Numbered from the stretch's first letter, positions 16,063 to 25,556 are shown. The stretch is 64,000 bases of DNA from Streptomyces rapamycinicus NRRL 5491 (GCF_024298965.1 NZ_CP085193.1:5332001-5396000); one strand, 5' to 3'. Notes: a model not told the origin generated them from the letters alone. Numbers and translations are program-made.

Positions 16063-16089
16063 ACGCCCCGGCGCAGGCGCTCGGGGCGT
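16063..16089 (-). promoter_or_regulatory. Hairpin in the rplJ leader
   Basis: On the minus strand an 8-bp perfect stem (ACGCCCCG / CGGGGCGT) with an 11-base loop is followed by TTTTC, 71 bases before the rplJ start. Position and shape fit an attenuator, or part of the L10-L12 autoregulatory leader. I cannot check the full conserved leader fold by eye. Confidence 0.45.
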
Positions 16090-16267
16090 AACTCGACCGG
16101 CACGGACCCACGGCCCGTTCGGGAGTGCAACCTCAGTCACCTACGCGGGTCGCCCGCAGCTAGCGGATCCTTCAGCCACCGGATCCCTTGCGGGACACGG
16201 CGACAACCAGCGGTCTTTGGCTTCTCCATGAGATTACGCGAACGGGCCGCGGCCAGGCAAATCGGCT

Positions 16268-17158
16268 CTACTGCTGGAGCATGTCCTGGAAGTCCACGGT
16301 GTCCGAGGAGGACGGCTCGGTGACGGTCACGCTGGTGCCGTAGTCCGAGTAGAAGACCGTGGAGTCGTAGGCGCCGTTGTTGCTCTGCGCCTGCTCACGC
16401 TTCTTGACCAGCAGGTTCTCCCCGTCCACCCACAGGTCGATGGTCTCGGTGTCCATACCGGAGGACTCCAGCTGCTTCTGCAGCGCGTCCAGGTCGGACT
16501 GGCTGAGCTCCTTGGACTGCATCTTGGCGATCTCGGAGACCTTGACCGTGCCCGTGTAGTGGGTGGCCTTGACGCCCTTCACGTCCTCGCTGCCCACGCT
16601 CTTGACCTTGCCCGTGGCGAGCAGCAGCTCCACCGAGCGCGACGGGTTGTTGTTCTGCATCTGGTCCTTCAGGAAGGCGCCCGAGGGGCCCGCCTTCTGG
16701 GCCAGCACGTCGTAGTCGTACTTCACCCAGTGCTTGCCGCTGCCCGCCTGGGCGGCGAACTCGTCGCCCATGTTCAGGAACATGGCGTCCGGGGTGTACT
16801 TGGCGTCCATCGGCTTGCCCGCGATCGGGGAGTTGGCGACGGCGCCGCCGTTCTGCGTGATGGACATGTTGGCCCGGATGCCGTTGGCCCAGTCCATGTC
16901 GCCGGACATCTGCGAGTTCTGCTCGCCCATCTTGGTGGTGCCCTCGACCTTGGCCGAGTTCTTCTTGTCCGTCTGCTGCGAGGCGAGCTTGAGCGCCGCC
17001 AGGGGGCTCATCGCGGACTGCCCGGACTTGTCGCCGCCGGTCTTGTCGCCGGCCTTGTCCTCATCGGACTTCTCGCTCCCGCACGCGGTGAGGCCGACCA
17101 TCAGAACGAGGCTTCCAGCGGCTATCGCCCATCGCGCACCGACATGAGTACCGCGCAC
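16268..17158 (-). CDS. Secreted lipoprotein, function unknown
   Basis: 296 residues from GTG 17158. It has a short basic N-terminus, a hydrophobic stretch and the lipobox LTAC with Cys26, so it should be lipid-anchored on the outer face of the membrane. After an acidic/Gly linker (residues 27-55) the mature part (about 60-296) contains Met- and Gln-rich beta-like stretches such as ANMSITQNGG and HYTGTVKVSEI. This is reminiscent of the LppX/LprG-type lipoproteins of actinobacteria, which bind lipids, but I cannot confirm that family. It lies between rplA and rplJ, a position where Streptomyces genomes commonly carry a lipoprotein. Relation to ribosome synthesis is not implied by the sequence. 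Confidence 0.85.
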   Translation of the reverse strand: MRGTHVGARWAIAAGSLVLMVGLTACGSEKSDEDKAGDKTGGDKSGQSAMSPLAALKLASQQTDKKNSAKVEGTTKMGEQNSQMSGDMDWANGIRANMSITQNGGAVANSPIAGKPMDAKYTPDAMFLNMGDEFAAQAGSGKHWVKYDYDVLAQKAGPSGAFLKDQMQNNNPSRSVELLLATGKVKSVGSEDVKGVKATHYTGTVKVSEIAKMQSKELSQSDLDALQKQLESSGMDTETIDLWVDGENLLVKKREQAQSNNGAYDSTVFYSDYGTSVTVTEPSSSDTVDFQDMLQQ

Positions 17159-17232
17159 GGCTCCCCCTAGTTTTTATTTCTCTTTTACGTCTGCGGAGTG
17201 ACTCTAGCGGAGGGGGCCGACGACGGAAGACG

Positions 17233-17270
17233 CCGGGCCCCCGCACCTTCGACGCGGTGCGGGGGCCCGG
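17233..17270 (-). terminator. Terminator of the rplKA operon
   Basis: A perfect 15-bp GC stem with an 8-base loop, 37 bp past the rplA stop. It is among the strongest hairpins in the window and sits between rplA and the lipoprotein gene. Confidence 0.85.
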
Positions 17271-17306
17271 CGGTTGCACACCAAAGTGCGCCGATCAGGG
17301 ACTGCC

Positions 17307-18026
17307 TCAGACGGCGTCTTCCTCGACCAGCAGGTTGCGGGTGCGGTTGGCGTCCAGCGGGATGCCGGGGCCCATCGTGGTGGTCAGGGTCGCCTTCTTG
17401 ATGTAGCGGCCCTTCGCGGCGGACGGCTTGAGACGGTTGATCTCCTCGAGCGCCGCGGCGTAGTTCTCCACCAGCTTCGTCTCGTCGAACGAGAGCTTGC
17501 CGATGATGAAGTGCAGGTTCGAGTGCTTGTCGACGCGGAACTCGATCTTGCCGCCCTTGATGTCCGTGACGGCCTTGGCCACGTCCGGGGTGACGGTGCC
17601 GGTCTTCGGGTTCGGCATCAGACCACGCGGACCGAGCACCCGGCCGAGGCGGCCGACCTTGCCCATGAGGTCCGGGGTGGCGACGACGGCGTCGAAGTCC
17701 AGGCGGCCCTTGGACACCTCGTCGATGAGCTCGTCGGAGCCGACGATGTCGGCGCCCGCGGCCTCCGCGGCCGCAGCACGGTCACCGGTCGCGAAGACCA
17801 GGACCCGGGCGGTCTTACCGGTGCCGTGCGGCAGGTTCACGGTGCCACGGACCATCTGGTCGGCCTTGCGCGGGTCGACGCCCAGGCGCATGGCGACCTC
17901 GACGGTCGCGTCGAACTTGGTGGCGGAGGTGTCCTTCGCCAGACGGACGGCCTCGAGCGGGGCGTATGCGCGCTCCCGGTCGATCTTGGCGTCCGCAGCG
18001 CGGAGGGTCTTGCTGCGCTTGCTCAC
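17307..18026 (-). CDS. rplA: Ribosomal protein L1
   Basis: 239 residues from a GTG at 18026, starting [15 protein letters not shown]. The L1 signature region is present around residues 125-150 ([20 protein letters not shown]). L1 forms the mobile stalk by the ribosomal E site and, in many bacteria, represses the L11-L1 mRNA. It follows rplK by 95 bp in the same unit and ends before a strong terminator. Confidence 0.98.
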   Translation of the reverse strand: MSKRSKTLRAADAKIDRERAYAPLEAVRLAKDTSATKFDATVEVAMRLGVDPRKADQMVRGTVNLPHGTGKTARVLVFATGDRAAAAEAAGADIVGSDELIDEVSKGRLDFDAVVATPDLMGKVGRLGRVLGPRGLMPNPKTGTVTPDVAKAVTDIKGGKIEFRVDKHSNLHFIIGKLSFDETKLVENYAAALEEINRLKPSAAKGRYIKKATLTTTMGPGIPLDANRTRNLLVEEDAV

Positions 18027-18121
18027 TCTTGCTCCTGATGTCTGTGGAGTTCGTGGTCCGGGCCAGCGCTTGGCCCTGCCACAGGTGGCCGCGGGGGCTG
18101 TCGGCCCCCACTCGGGAGGTG

Positions 18122-18556
18122 TCAGCCCTCGACCGTGATGCCCATGGAGCGGGCGGTGCCGGCGATGATCTTCTCGGCGGCGTCCAGGTCGTTGGCGTTC
18201 AGGTCGGGCATCTTGGTGGTGGCGATCTCACGCACCTGGTCGCGGGTGATCTTGGCGACCTTGGTCTTGTGCGGCTCGCCGGAGCCCTTCTCCACGCCCG
18301 CGGCCTTGAGGATCAGCTTGGCGGCCGGCGGGGTCTTGGTCACGAAGGTGAAGGAGCGGTCCTCGTAGACCGTGATCTCCACCGGCACGACCATGCCGCG
18401 CTGCGACTCGGTCGCGGCGTTGTAGGCCTTGCAGAACTCCATGATGTTGACGCCGTGCTGGCCCAGCGCGGGGCCGACCGGCGGGGCCGGGTTCGCGGCG
18501 CCGGCCTGGATCTGGAGCTTGATCAGCCCCGTGACCTTCTTCTTCTTGGGAGGCAT
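18122..18556 (-). CDS. rplK: Ribosomal protein L11
   Basis: 144 residues from ATG 18556, beginning [15 protein letters not shown]. The N-terminal domain has the Pro-rich face [20 protein letters not shown] that binds thiostrepton-type antibiotics and RelA, and the C-terminal 23S rRNA-binding domain follows. The first gene of rplKA, 180 bp after nusG, with a hairpin in that gap. Confidence 0.98.
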
Positions 18557-18663
18557 GCTCTCTCCGGGTCCTAGTGAGAGGTTGTTCGCCTCCGAACCGG
18601 ATCATCCGGATGGAGGCATACCGCACAACGATAACGGGTATAGCTGTGCGCCTTAAAACCGAG

Positions 18664-18698
18664 CAGGTCAGACCGGCTGCGAAAGCCCGTCTGACCTG
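18664..18698 (-). terminator. Hairpin between nusG and rplK
   Basis: Arms CAGGTCAGAC and GTCTGACCTG pair perfectly over 10 bp with a 15-base interior. It begins 39 bp beyond the nusG stop. It probably ends or attenuates the secE-nusG transcript. Confidence 0.7.
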
Positions 18699-18711
18699 TC
18701 GGAAGTTCTCG

Positions 18712-18744
18712 TGAAGAGACTCAGTTCTGAAGAGACTCAGTTCT
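18712..18744. repeat. 16-bp tandem duplication at the nusG stop codon
   Basis: The 16-bp unit TGAAGAGACTCAGTTC occurs twice in tandem, the second copy covering the last two nusG codons and its stop. It looks like a recent slippage duplication and leaves the NusG reading frame intact. Confidence 0.8.
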
Positions 18745-19579
18745 TCTGGATCTGGTCGAAGCTCAGCTCGACCGGGGTCTCCCGGCCGAAGATCTCCACC
18801 AGGCCCTTGACCTTCTTCGAGTCGGCGTTGATCTCGTTGATCGTCGCCTGCAGCGTCGCGAACGGGCCGTCGGTGACCGTGACCGAGTCGCCCACCTCGA
18901 AGTCCAGCACCTGGACCTCGACCTTGCGGCTCGGCGCCGGCATACCGCTCTCCTCGGCGGCGGCCTTGGCGGCCTTCTCCTCGGCCTCGGGGGCGAGCAT
19001 CTTGACGATCTCGTCCAGGGTCAGTGGGTACGGGTCGTAGGCGTTGCCCACGAAGCCGGTGACGCCCGGGGTGTTGCGGACGACGCCCCACGACTCGTTC
19101 GTCAGATCCATACGGACGAGCACATAGCCGGGCAGCTTGTTCTGCCGGACGTTCTTGCGCTCGCCGTTCTTGATCTGAACGATCTCTTCCTCGGGGACCT
19201 CGGCCTGGTAGATGAAGTCCTCGACGTTCAGCGAGACGGCACGCTGCTCCAGGTTGGCCTTCACGCGCTTCTCATAGCCCGCGTAGGTGTGGATCACGTA
19301 CCACTCACCGGGCAGCCCGCGCAGCTCCTCGCGGAGCGCCTCGACCGGGTCGACCTCAGCCTCAGCCTCGGCCTCGGTCTCGACCGCGTCCTCCGCCTGG
19401 GCCGTCTCCGTCTCGAGGGCGTCCTCGTCCTCGACGCGCAGCGCGTCCTCCTCGGCGGGGACGCCCGCCGAGGCGTCGGCCGCTTCAGCCTGGTCGGAGT
19501 CCGCCGCCTCGACGATGTCGAGCTCGTCCTCACGGGACTCGACGGGCTCGGCGGCGTCGTTCAGGTTCGGGTCAGACAC
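18737..19579 (-). CDS. nusG: Transcription termination/antitermination factor NusG
   Basis: 280 residues from GTG 19579. An acidic, low-complexity N-terminal extension of about 85 residues (rich in Glu, Asp and Ala) precedes the NGN domain, which starts [16 protein letters not shown]. The C-terminal KOW domain lies near residues 225-275 ([18 protein letters not shown]). The long acidic extension is usual for Streptomyces NusG. It binds RNA polymerase and links to Rho and ribosomal S10. It lies 84 bp downstream of secE, and the pair is conserved. Confidence 0.98.
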   Translation of the reverse strand: MSDPNLNDAAEPVESREDELDIVEAADSDQAEAADASAGVPAEEDALRVEDEDALETETAQAEDAVETEAEAEAEVDPVEALREELRGLPGEWYVIHTYAGYEKRVKANLEQRAVSLNVEDFIYQAEVPEEEIVQIKNGERKNVRQNKLPGYVLVRMDLTNESWGVVRNTPGVTGFVGNAYDPYPLTLDEIVKMLAPEAEEKAAKAAAEESGMPAPSRKVEVQVLDFEVGDSVTVTDGPFATLQATINEINADSKKVKGLVEIFGRETPVELSFDQIQKN

Positions 19580-19663
19580 TGTGGCTGCTTCTTCCTGGCT
19601 TTAATGGGGGTGGAACGTGCGAAAGAGGCGACGCCGGGACGGCGGCCGCCTTTCGCGAGGGTC

Positions 19664-19954
19664 TCAGCCAAAGACGTACTTGATGGCGTTGTTGAACCCA
19701 TAGTCAATCACGGTCACGATGCCAATCATGATGAGGACGAAAACGATCACCACGCTGGTGTACGTCGACAGCTGGTTGCGGGTGGGCCAGACGACCTTCC
19801 GCAGCTCAGCGACGATCTGGCGGTAGAAGAGCGCGAGCCGGCCGAAGGGCCCCTTCTTCGCGCGTTTGCCACCACGACGACCCCGCTTGGCCGTCTCCTC
19901 ATCCTCGGGACGACCGCTCTCAGGCGTCGCGGTGGAGCCAAGGGCTTCCGTCAC
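19664..19954 (-). CDS. secE: Preprotein translocase subunit SecE
   Basis: 96 residues from GTG 19954. It has a charged cytoplasmic N-terminus, the conserved amphipathic segment ending LRKVVWPTRNQL, and a single membrane helix at about residues 66-88 (VVIVFVLIMIGIVTVIDY). This is the single-span SecE typical of actinobacteria. It lies between tRNA-Trp and nusG on the same strand, the conserved arrangement. Confidence 0.97.
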   Translation of the reverse strand: MTEALGSTATPESGRPEDEETAKRGRRGGKRAKKGPFGRLALFYRQIVAELRKVVWPTRNQLSTYTSVVIVFVLIMIGIVTVIDYGFNNAIKYVFG

Positions 19955-20061
19955 TCGTCCTCACCTGAATCCGGGTCGTGGCCGTGCCGCGTCCGGCCCG
20001 GCCGCACAGCGGTGCTTGTCCTTGCGTACGCATGCACGCACCCTCATCACAGTGCGTGTAG

Positions 20062-20134
20062 CAGGGCCGGAGGGACTTGAACCCCCAACCGCTGGTTTTG
20101 GAGACCAGTGCTCTACCAATTGAGCTACGACCCT
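20062..20134 (-). tRNA. tRNA-Trp (CCA)
   Basis: 73 bases with a full cloverleaf. The acceptor arms AGGGTCG and CGGCCCT pair with one G-T type pair, and the anticodon loop CTCCAAA carries anticodon CCA. The 3' CCA is not encoded. It lies upstream of secE on the same strand. Confidence 0.97.
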
Positions 20135-20315
20135 TTGCGGCACTCCCAACCTACCGCATACACCCGGCTGCACGGAGTGTGCGGTCGGATCCGGCTGTTG
20201 ATCGGCCAACGACGAGTGAGTGTACGTGCTTGACGGCCGGGCGTCGAACGAGAAGCGCGCGAAGTCTCCGCAAACCCGTGTGCCACCCATTTCGCCCGTC
20301 TGCGACGATGCATCT

Positions 20316-21578
20316 ATGACCGCTGCTACTCCCCCCGTACAGTCCCCGACCGACCGGCGGGTATCGGCCCGGATCGGCTCGATCTCCGAGTCCGCGACCC
20401 TCGCCGTCGACGCCAAGGCCAAGGCCCTCAAGGCCGCGGGCCGTCCGGTGATCGGCTTCGGCGCCGGTGAGCCCGACTTCGCCACGCCCGACTACATCGT
20501 CGACGCCGCGGCCGCGGCGTGCCGCGACCCGAAGTACCACCGCTACACCCCGGCCGGCGGCCTCCCCGAGCTCAAGGCCGCGATCGCCGCGAAGACGCTG
20601 CGTGACAGCGGGTACGAGGTCGAGGCGGCCCAGATCCTGGTGACCAACGGCGGCAAGCAGGCGATCTACGAGGCGTTCGCCGCGATCCTGGACCCGGGCG
20701 ACGAGGTCATCGTCCCCGCGCCCTACTGGACCACCTACCCGGAGTCGATCCGGCTGGCCGGCGGTGTCCCGGTGGAGGTCGTCGCCGACGAGACGACCGG
20801 CTACCGGGTCTCCGTCGAGCAGCTGGAGGCGGCCCGCACCAAGAACACCAAGGTGCTGCTCTTCGTCTCCCCCTCGAACCCCACCGGCGCGGTCTACAGC
20901 CGTGAGCAGGTCGAGGCGATCGGCCGCTGGGCCGCCGACAACGGGCTGTGGGTGCTGACCGACGAGATCTACGAGCACCTGGTCTACGGCGACGCGGCCG
21001 CGCGCGCCAGCGCTGAAGGACTCAGCCACTCGCTGCCGGTCGTGGTGCCCGAGCTGCGCGACAAGTGCATTGTGGTCAACGGTGTCGCCAAGACGTACGC
21101 GATGACCGGCTGGCGGGTGGGCTGGGTCATCGGCCCCAAGGACGTCGTCAAGGCCGCGACCAACCTCCAGTCGCACGCCACCTCCAATGTGAGCAATGTC
21201 GCTCAGGTCGCCGCGCTGACCGCCGTCTCGGGCGACCTGGACGCCGTGGCCGCGATGCGCGAGGCGTTCGACCGCCGCCGCCGCACCATCGTGCGGATGC
21301 TGAACGAGATCGACGGCGTCGAGTGCCCGGAGCCGGAGGGCGCCTTCTACGCCTACCCCTCGGTCAAGGGGCTGCTCGGCAAGGAGATCCGCGGCAAGCG
21401 GCCGCGGACCACCGTGGAGCTGGCCGAGATCATCCTGGAGGAGGCCGAGGTGGCGGTGGTGCCGGGTGAGGCGTTCGGCACCCCGGGCTATCTGCGGCTG
21501 TCCTACGCACTGGGCGACGAGGATCTCGTCGAGGGCGTCTCCCGGCTGCAGAAGCTGCTGGGCGAGGCGGCCGCGTAA
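20316..21578 (+). CDS. PLP-dependent aminotransferase, probable aspartate aminotransferase
   Basis: 420 residues from ATG 20316; frames extending to 20220 overlap the tRNA promoter region and are not used. A class I/II fold type I aminotransferase: [10 protein letters not shown] near the N-terminus, the [11 protein letters not shown] motif, and the PLP lysine in [17 protein letters not shown]. The subfamily Ib features fit an aspartate (or aspartate/prephenate) aminotransferase feeding amino-acid synthesis. It is transcribed divergently from tRNA-Trp/secE, and a 40-bp perfect palindrome acts as its terminator. Confidence 0.92.
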   Translation: MTAATPPVQSPTDRRVSARIGSISESATLAVDAKAKALKAAGRPVIGFGAGEPDFATPDYIVDAAAAACRDPKYHRYTPAGGLPELKAAIAAKTLRDSGYEVEAAQILVTNGGKQAIYEAFAAILDPGDEVIVPAPYWTTYPESIRLAGGVPVEVVADETTGYRVSVEQLEAARTKNTKVLLFVSPSNPTGAVYSREQVEAIGRWAADNGLWVLTDEIYEHLVYGDAAARASAEGLSHSLPVVVPELRDKCIVVNGVAKTYAMTGWRVGWVIGPKDVVKAATNLQSHATSNVSNVAQVAALTAVSGDLDAVAAMREAFDRRRRTIVRMLNEIDGVECPEPEGAFYAYPSVKGLLGKEIRGKRPRTTVELAEIILEEAEVAVVPGEAFGTPGYLRLSYALGDEDLVEGVSRLQKLLGEAAA

Positions 21579-21589
21579 GGCGCGAGGCA

Positions 21590-21629
21590 CATAAGCGGGT
21601 TCCCGGCCATGGCCGGGAACCCGCTTATG
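21590..21629 (+). terminator. Terminator after the aminotransferase
   Basis: A perfect 20-bp inverted repeat without a spacer (arms 21590-21609 and 21610-21629), 11 bp after the stop codon. An effective hairpin in RNA; symmetrical, so it could work both ways. Confidence 0.85.
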
Positions 21630-21810
21630 TGTTCAGGCCAGTCCTCGTTCGGAGAACGGGCTGCCTGTCCGCAGACCTGTGCGGCAGTATCTGCAGGTGA
21701 CTCCTCCCCCGAAGGGGCTTCTCACTCGACCGCTGTGTGGTCTCATGACGGACAAGCCCTGCCCGGCGCCCTACGGCACGGAGTGAAGCCTAGCAGTAAC
21801 GGAGAGTTGA

Positions 21811-22830
21811 TTGGAACGCGTTCGTGATGTCCGCCGCTTGCCCAAAGCGCATCTCCACCTCCACTTCACCGGCTCCATGCGCCCCGCAACCCTCCTCGAA
21901 CTCGCCGACAAGTACGGCGTCCATCTCCCCGAGGCGCTGAGCGGCGGTGAGCCGCCGAAGCTGCGCGCCACCGATGAGCGCGGCTGGTTCCGCTTCCAGC
22001 GGCTGTACGACATCGCACGCTCCTGTCTGCGGGAGGCCGACGACATCCGGCGGCTGGTGCGCGAGGCGGCCGAGGAGGACGTGCGGGACGGGGCCCAGTG
22101 GCTGGAGATCCAGGTGGACCCCACCTCGTACGCCCCGCGTCTGGGCGGGCTGATCCCGGCGATGGAGGTCATCCTGGACGCGGTCGAGAGCGCCTCCGCG
22201 GACACCGGTCTCGGGATCAGGGTGCTGGTCGCCGCCAACCGCATGAAGCATCCGCTGGAGGCCCGCACCCTGGCCCGGCTCGCCGTGCGCCACGCGGACC
22301 GCGGCGTGGTCGGTTTCGGCCTCTCCAACGACGAACGGCGCGGATTCGCCCGCGACTTCGACCGGGCCTTCGCCATCGCCCGGGAGGGCGGGCTGCTGGC
22401 TGCGCCGCACGGCGGCGAGCTGTCGGGCCCCGGCAGCGTGCGGGACTGCCTGGACGACCTCGGCGCGGCCCGGGTCGGCCACGGGGTGCGCGCGGCGGAG
22501 GACCCACGGCTGCTCGCCAAGCTCGCCGAGCGCCAGGTGACCTGCGAGGTGTGCCCGTCGTCGAACGTGGCGCTCGGCGTCTACGAGAAGCCGGAGGACG
22601 TCCCGCTGCGCACGCTGTACGACGCGGGGGTGCCGATGGCGCTCGGGGCGGACGACCCGCTGCTCTTCGGCTCACGGCTGGCGGCGCAGTACGAGCTGGT
22701 GCGCGAGCACCACGGCTTCACGGACGCCGAACTGGCCGAGCTGGCGCGTCAGTCGGTGCGCGGCTCGGCCGCGCCGGAGGAGGTCCGGACGCGGATGCTG
22801 GCGGATATCGACGGCTGGCTGGCGGGCTGA
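21811..22830 (+). CDS. add: Adenosine deaminase family protein
   Basis: 339 residues. The only fitting start is a TTG at 21811 with GGAGAG four bases upstream. Zinc and catalytic motifs of the ADA family are visible: KAHLHLHFTGSM near residues 12-23 (metal His), APHGGE (catalytic His-Gly-Glu), SSNVALG, and GADDPLLF (zinc and catalytic Asp). The residue after the HxH motif is Phe-Thr, whereas classic adenosine deaminases have Leu-Asp there, so the natural substrate may be another purine nucleoside or base. It converges on murB, with only 21 bp between the stops. Confidence 0.85.
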   Translation: MERVRDVRRLPKAHLHLHFTGSMRPATLLELADKYGVHLPEALSGGEPPKLRATDERGWFRFQRLYDIARSCLREADDIRRLVREAAEEDVRDGAQWLEIQVDPTSYAPRLGGLIPAMEVILDAVESASADTGLGIRVLVAANRMKHPLEARTLARLAVRHADRGVVGFGLSNDERRGFARDFDRAFAIAREGGLLAAPHGGELSGPGSVRDCLDDLGAARVGHGVRAAEDPRLLAKLAERQVTCEVCPSSNVALGVYEKPEDVPLRTLYDAGVPMALGADDPLLFGSRLAAQYELVREHHGFTDAELAELARQSVRGSAAPEEVRTRMLADIDGWLAG

Positions 22831-22851
22831 GCACTCATGTGAGTACTCACA

Positions 22852-23907
22852 TCAGATGCTCACGCCGACCGTCACCGGCTCGTTGACCAGCCGGATCCCG
22901 AACGCCTCCTCGACCCCGGCCACCACCTCGCGGGCCAGCGCCAGCAGGTCCTCGGTCGTGGCCTGGCCGCGGTTGGTGAGGGCGAGGGTGTGCTTGGTGG
23001 AGATCCGGGCCGGACCGGTGCCGTAGCCCTTGGTGAAGCCCGCCCGGTCGATCAGCCAGGCCGCGGAGGTCTTGATCAGGCCGTCGCCCGCCGGGAAGGC
23101 GGGCGGCGCGGTGTCCGGGCCCAGGCGTTCGGCGACGCGGGCCAGGAAGGCGGCGTGGGCGTCCTGGTCGAGGACCGGGTTGGTGAAGAACGACCCGGCG
23201 GACCAGGTGTCGTGGTCCCCGGGGTCGAGCACCATGCCCTTGCCCGCGCGCAGCCCCAGGACGGTCTCGCGGGCGACGGCGGCCGGCACCCGGTCCCCCA
23301 CCTCGACGCCGAGCACCCGCGCGGTCTCGGCGTACCGGACGGGTGCGGAGAGCCCGTCCGTGTCCTCCAGTTCGAAGCGGACCCGGAGCACCACATGGCG
23401 GTCGGGGTCGGCCTTGAAGCGGCTGTGGCGGTAGGAGAAGGCGCAGTCGGCGTTCGGGATCGTGACGACCTCGTCGGCGCGGCGGTCGTAGGCGATCACC
23501 TCGGTGATCGTGGCGGAGACCTCCTGGCCGTAGGCGCCGACGTTCTGTATCGGCGTCGCGCCCGCGGAGCCGGGGATTCCGGCGAGGCATTCGATGCCCG
23601 CGAGCCCCGCCCGGACCGTACGGGCCACGGCGGCCGACCAGTTCTCACCCGCGGCGAGCTCCAGGCGGGTGTCGTCGAGCGTGAAGCCGCTGGTGGCGAT
23701 GTGCAGGGCGGTGCCGTCGAAGCCCTTGTCGGCGATGACCAGATTGCTGCCGCCGCCGATCACCAGCAGTGGGGTCCCGGCCGCGTCGGCCGCACGGACC
23801 GCGGCGACGACCTCGTCGTCGGTGGTGGCCGTGAGCAGCCGGTTGGCCGGTCCGCCGAGACGGAAGGTGGTGAGGGGCGCGAGAGGGGCGTCGTGGAGTT
23901 CCTGCAC
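22852..23907 (-). CDS. murB: UDP-N-acetylenolpyruvoylglucosamine reductase
   Basis: 351 residues from GTG 23907 (starting QELHDAPLAPLTTFRLGG); a longer frame begins in GC-rich non-coding DNA. The FAD-binding domain (residues about 15-180) contains VIGGGSNLVIADKGFDG and the GIPGSAGATPIQNVGAYGQE stretch that contacts FAD and substrate. The MurB C-terminal domain follows, with GSFFTNPV carrying the catalytic Ser. It reduces UDP-GlcNAc-enolpyruvate to UDP-MurNAc in the cytoplasm. It is transcribed in the same direction as the MaoC pair, 166 bp downstream. Confidence 0.96.
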   Translation of the reverse strand: MQELHDAPLAPLTTFRLGGPANRLLTATTDDEVVAAVRAADAAGTPLLVIGGGSNLVIADKGFDGTALHIATSGFTLDDTRLELAAGENWSAAVARTVRAGLAGIECLAGIPGSAGATPIQNVGAYGQEVSATITEVIAYDRRADEVVTIPNADCAFSYRHSRFKADPDRHVVLRVRFELEDTDGLSAPVRYAETARVLGVEVGDRVPAAVARETVLGLRAGKGMVLDPGDHDTWSAGSFFTNPVLDQDAHAAFLARVAERLGPDTAPPAFPAGDGLIKTSAAWLIDRAGFTKGYGTGPARISTKHTLALTNRGQATTEDLLALAREVVAGVEEAFGIRLVNEPVTVGVSI

Positions 23908-24073
23908 GCGCTCAAGAGTACGGGGGCGCCCCCTGGCCCCCTGGAGGAGGCCGCCCCCGGTGTGGGGAATCCGGGGGCCGGCGGACCTGCGGGCCGTAAG
24001 GGGCTCGGACGGGCCGCACGCGCTCCGGCGTGCTCTCATCCGCCCGGGGGCCGCATCGGGCGCGGTCGGGGGC

Positions 24074-24508
24074 TCAGACGAGCCGTACCACGGCGCGGGC
24101 CCGGCCCAGCACCTTCTGGCCGGCGCTGGTCGCCGTGATGTCGAGGCGCACCGTACGGGCCTCGTCGTCCAGCTTGGCGGTCACCTTGGCGCCGATCTCG
24201 ATGACCGCGCCCTTGTCGTCGTTGGGGACCACGACCGGCCGGGTGAAGCGGACGCCGTACTCGACGAGGGCGCCGGGGTCGCCGGCCCACTCGGTCACCA
24301 CGCGGGCCGCCTCGGCCATGGTGTAGGCGCCGTGCGCGATGACGTCGGGGAGGCCGACCTCCTTGGCGAACTTCTCGTTCCAGTGGATCGGGTTGAAGTC
24401 GCCCGACGCGCCCGCGTAGCGCACGAGGTCGGCGCGGTTCACCCGGAACTCGCGCGTCGGCACCTCGGTGCCGACCTCCACGGCGTCATACGAGATCTTG
24501 GCCGTCAT
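24074..24508 (-). CDS. MaoC-family dehydratase (HadB-like)
   Basis: 144 residues from ATG 24508. It has the hot-dog fold hydratase signature YAGASGDFNPIHWNEKFAKE, with the catalytic Asp-x-x-x-x-His, followed by HGAYTMAEAARVV. The start overlaps the stop of the upstream partner by 4 bp (ATGA), so the two are translationally coupled and probably form a heterodimer like mycobacterial HadAB. Likely a 3-hydroxyacyl dehydratase of fatty-acid or related metabolism. Confidence 0.9.
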   Translation of the reverse strand: MTAKISYDAVEVGTEVPTREFRVNRADLVRYAGASGDFNPIHWNEKFAKEVGLPDVIAHGAYTMAEAARVVTEWAGDPGALVEYGVRFTRPVVVPNDDKGAVIEIGAKVTAKLDDEARTVRLDITATSAGQKVLGRARAVVRLV

Positions 24509-24975
24509 CTGCTCTCCTCCACCTCTGCGTCAGCGGCGCGGGCCACCAGCGTCGTGAACGACGTCGCTACATGATCACCCGCCTCGTCGTGGACCTCGCC
24601 GCGGACGGACAGGATGTCGTTGCCTGCCAGCGACTTGATCGAGTCGATGATCGAGGTGACCTTCAGGCGGTCCCCCGCGCGGACCGGGCGGGTGTACTCG
24701 AACCGCTGGTCGCCGTGGACCACCCGGCTGTAGTCCAGCCCCAGCTGCGGGTCCTCGACAACCTGCTTCCCGGCCGCCTTGAAGGTGATCGTGAAGATGA
24801 ACGTCGGCGGGGCGATCACATCGGGGTAGCCGAGGTCCCGGGCCGCGTCGGGGTCGGTGTAGACCGGATTGGCGTCACCGAGGGACTCGGCGAATTCCCG
24901 GATCTTCTCCCGGCCGACCTCGTACGCGGCGGTGGGCGGGTAGGTCCGCCCCACGAAGGACTGGTCGAGCGCCAT
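24505..24975 (-). CDS. MaoC-like N-terminal domain protein (UPF0336, HadA-like)
   Basis: 156 residues from ATG 24975. A hot-dog fold with the conserved FAESLGDANPVYTDPDAARD segment, in which the catalytic Asp is kept but the His of the hydratase motif is not obvious. This matches the substrate-holding partner subunit of HadA/HadC type. It overlaps the catalytic MaoC gene by 4 bp and follows rpmG by 84 bp. Confidence 0.88.
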   Translation of the reverse strand: MALDQSFVGRTYPPTAAYEVGREKIREFAESLGDANPVYTDPDAARDLGYPDVIAPPTFIFTITFKAAGKQVVEDPQLGLDYSRVVHGDQRFEYTRPVRAGDRLKVTSIIDSIKSLAGNDILSVRGEVHDEAGDHVATSFTTLVARAADAEVEESR

Positions 24976-25059
24976 CGGCGCACACCTCCTGCGATTGAAT
25001 TACCAACGAAACGAGGCCGCCCCCCGCGAGTGGGGGCGGCCTCGAATGAGAGTTTATTG

Positions 25060-25224
25060 CTATCGCGTCTCACGGTGCGCGGTGTGCGCGTTGCAACGCG
25101 GGCAGTGCTTCTTGATCTCAAGACGATCCGGGTCGTTGCGCCGGTTCTTCTTGGTGATGTAGTTCCGCTCCTTGCACTCCACGCAGGCCAGCGTGATCTT
25201 CGGGCGGACGTCGGTGGCAGCCAC
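25060..25224 (-). CDS. rpmG: Ribosomal protein L33 (zinc-binding form)
   Basis: 54 residues from GTG 25224, with AAGGAG seven bases upstream. Four cysteines (14, 17, 41, 44) form two CxxC pairs, making this the zinc-ribbon L33. It lies directly after tRNA-Met on the same strand. Streptomyces usually carries a second, cysteine-free copy elsewhere that is used in zinc shortage. Confidence 0.97.
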   Translation of the reverse strand: MAATDVRPKITLACVECKERNYITKKNRRNDPDRLEIKKHCPRCNAHTAHRETR

Positions 25225-25311
25225 GTGAGTGCTCCTTGACGAACAGGCTAGGGGATTAACGCAGAAAGAGTAGCCGATCGAAGGACCGACCCCACAATCG
25301 GCTACTGTCAG

Positions 25312-25384
25312 TAGCGGTGACCGGACTTGAACCGGTGACACAGCGATTATGAGCCGCTTGCTCTACCGACTGAGCTACACCGCT
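25312..25384 (-). tRNA. tRNA-Met (CAT), elongator type
   Basis: 73 bases. The acceptor arms AGCGGTG and CACCGCT pair fully, and the loop CTCATAA gives anticodon CAT. The fully paired acceptor end and lack of the three G-C initiator pairs in the anticodon stem point to elongator tRNA-Met. The 3' CCA is not encoded. Confidence 0.95.
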
Positions 25385-25443
25385 GTGATGCGAGTGACTC
25401 CCCGCTCAACCAGCGTAGCTGAACGAGAAGCCTCACACATCAG

Positions 25444-25516
25444 AGCCCCAATACGGAATCGAACCGTAGACCTTCTCCTTACCATGGAGACGCTCTGCCG
25501 ACTGAGCTATTGGGGC
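25444..25516 (-). tRNA. tRNA-Thr (GGT)
   Basis: 73 bases. The acceptor GCCCCAA pairs with TTGGGGC, and the loop ATGGTAA carries anticodon GGT. It is 59 bp upstream of tRNA-Met and probably shares its transcript with that tRNA and rpmG. Confidence 0.95.
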
Positions 25517-25527
25517 GAGCGATGAAG

Positions 25528-25556
25528 ACATTACACGGTCGGCCGCCGAAGGTGAA
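25528..25556 (-). promoter_or_regulatory. Candidate promoter of the tRNA-Thr/tRNA-Met/rpmG unit
   Basis: Minus-strand TTCACC (25556-25551), a 17-bp spacer and TAATGT (25533-25528) lie about 12 bp before tRNA-Thr. The -10 box is good and the -35 box moderate. Confidence 0.45.

Noticed and set aside
22837..22852. 16-bp palindrome ATGTGAGTACTCACAT between add and murB as an operator
   Set aside because: It lies between convergent stop codons, not at a promoter; more likely chance or a weak terminator.
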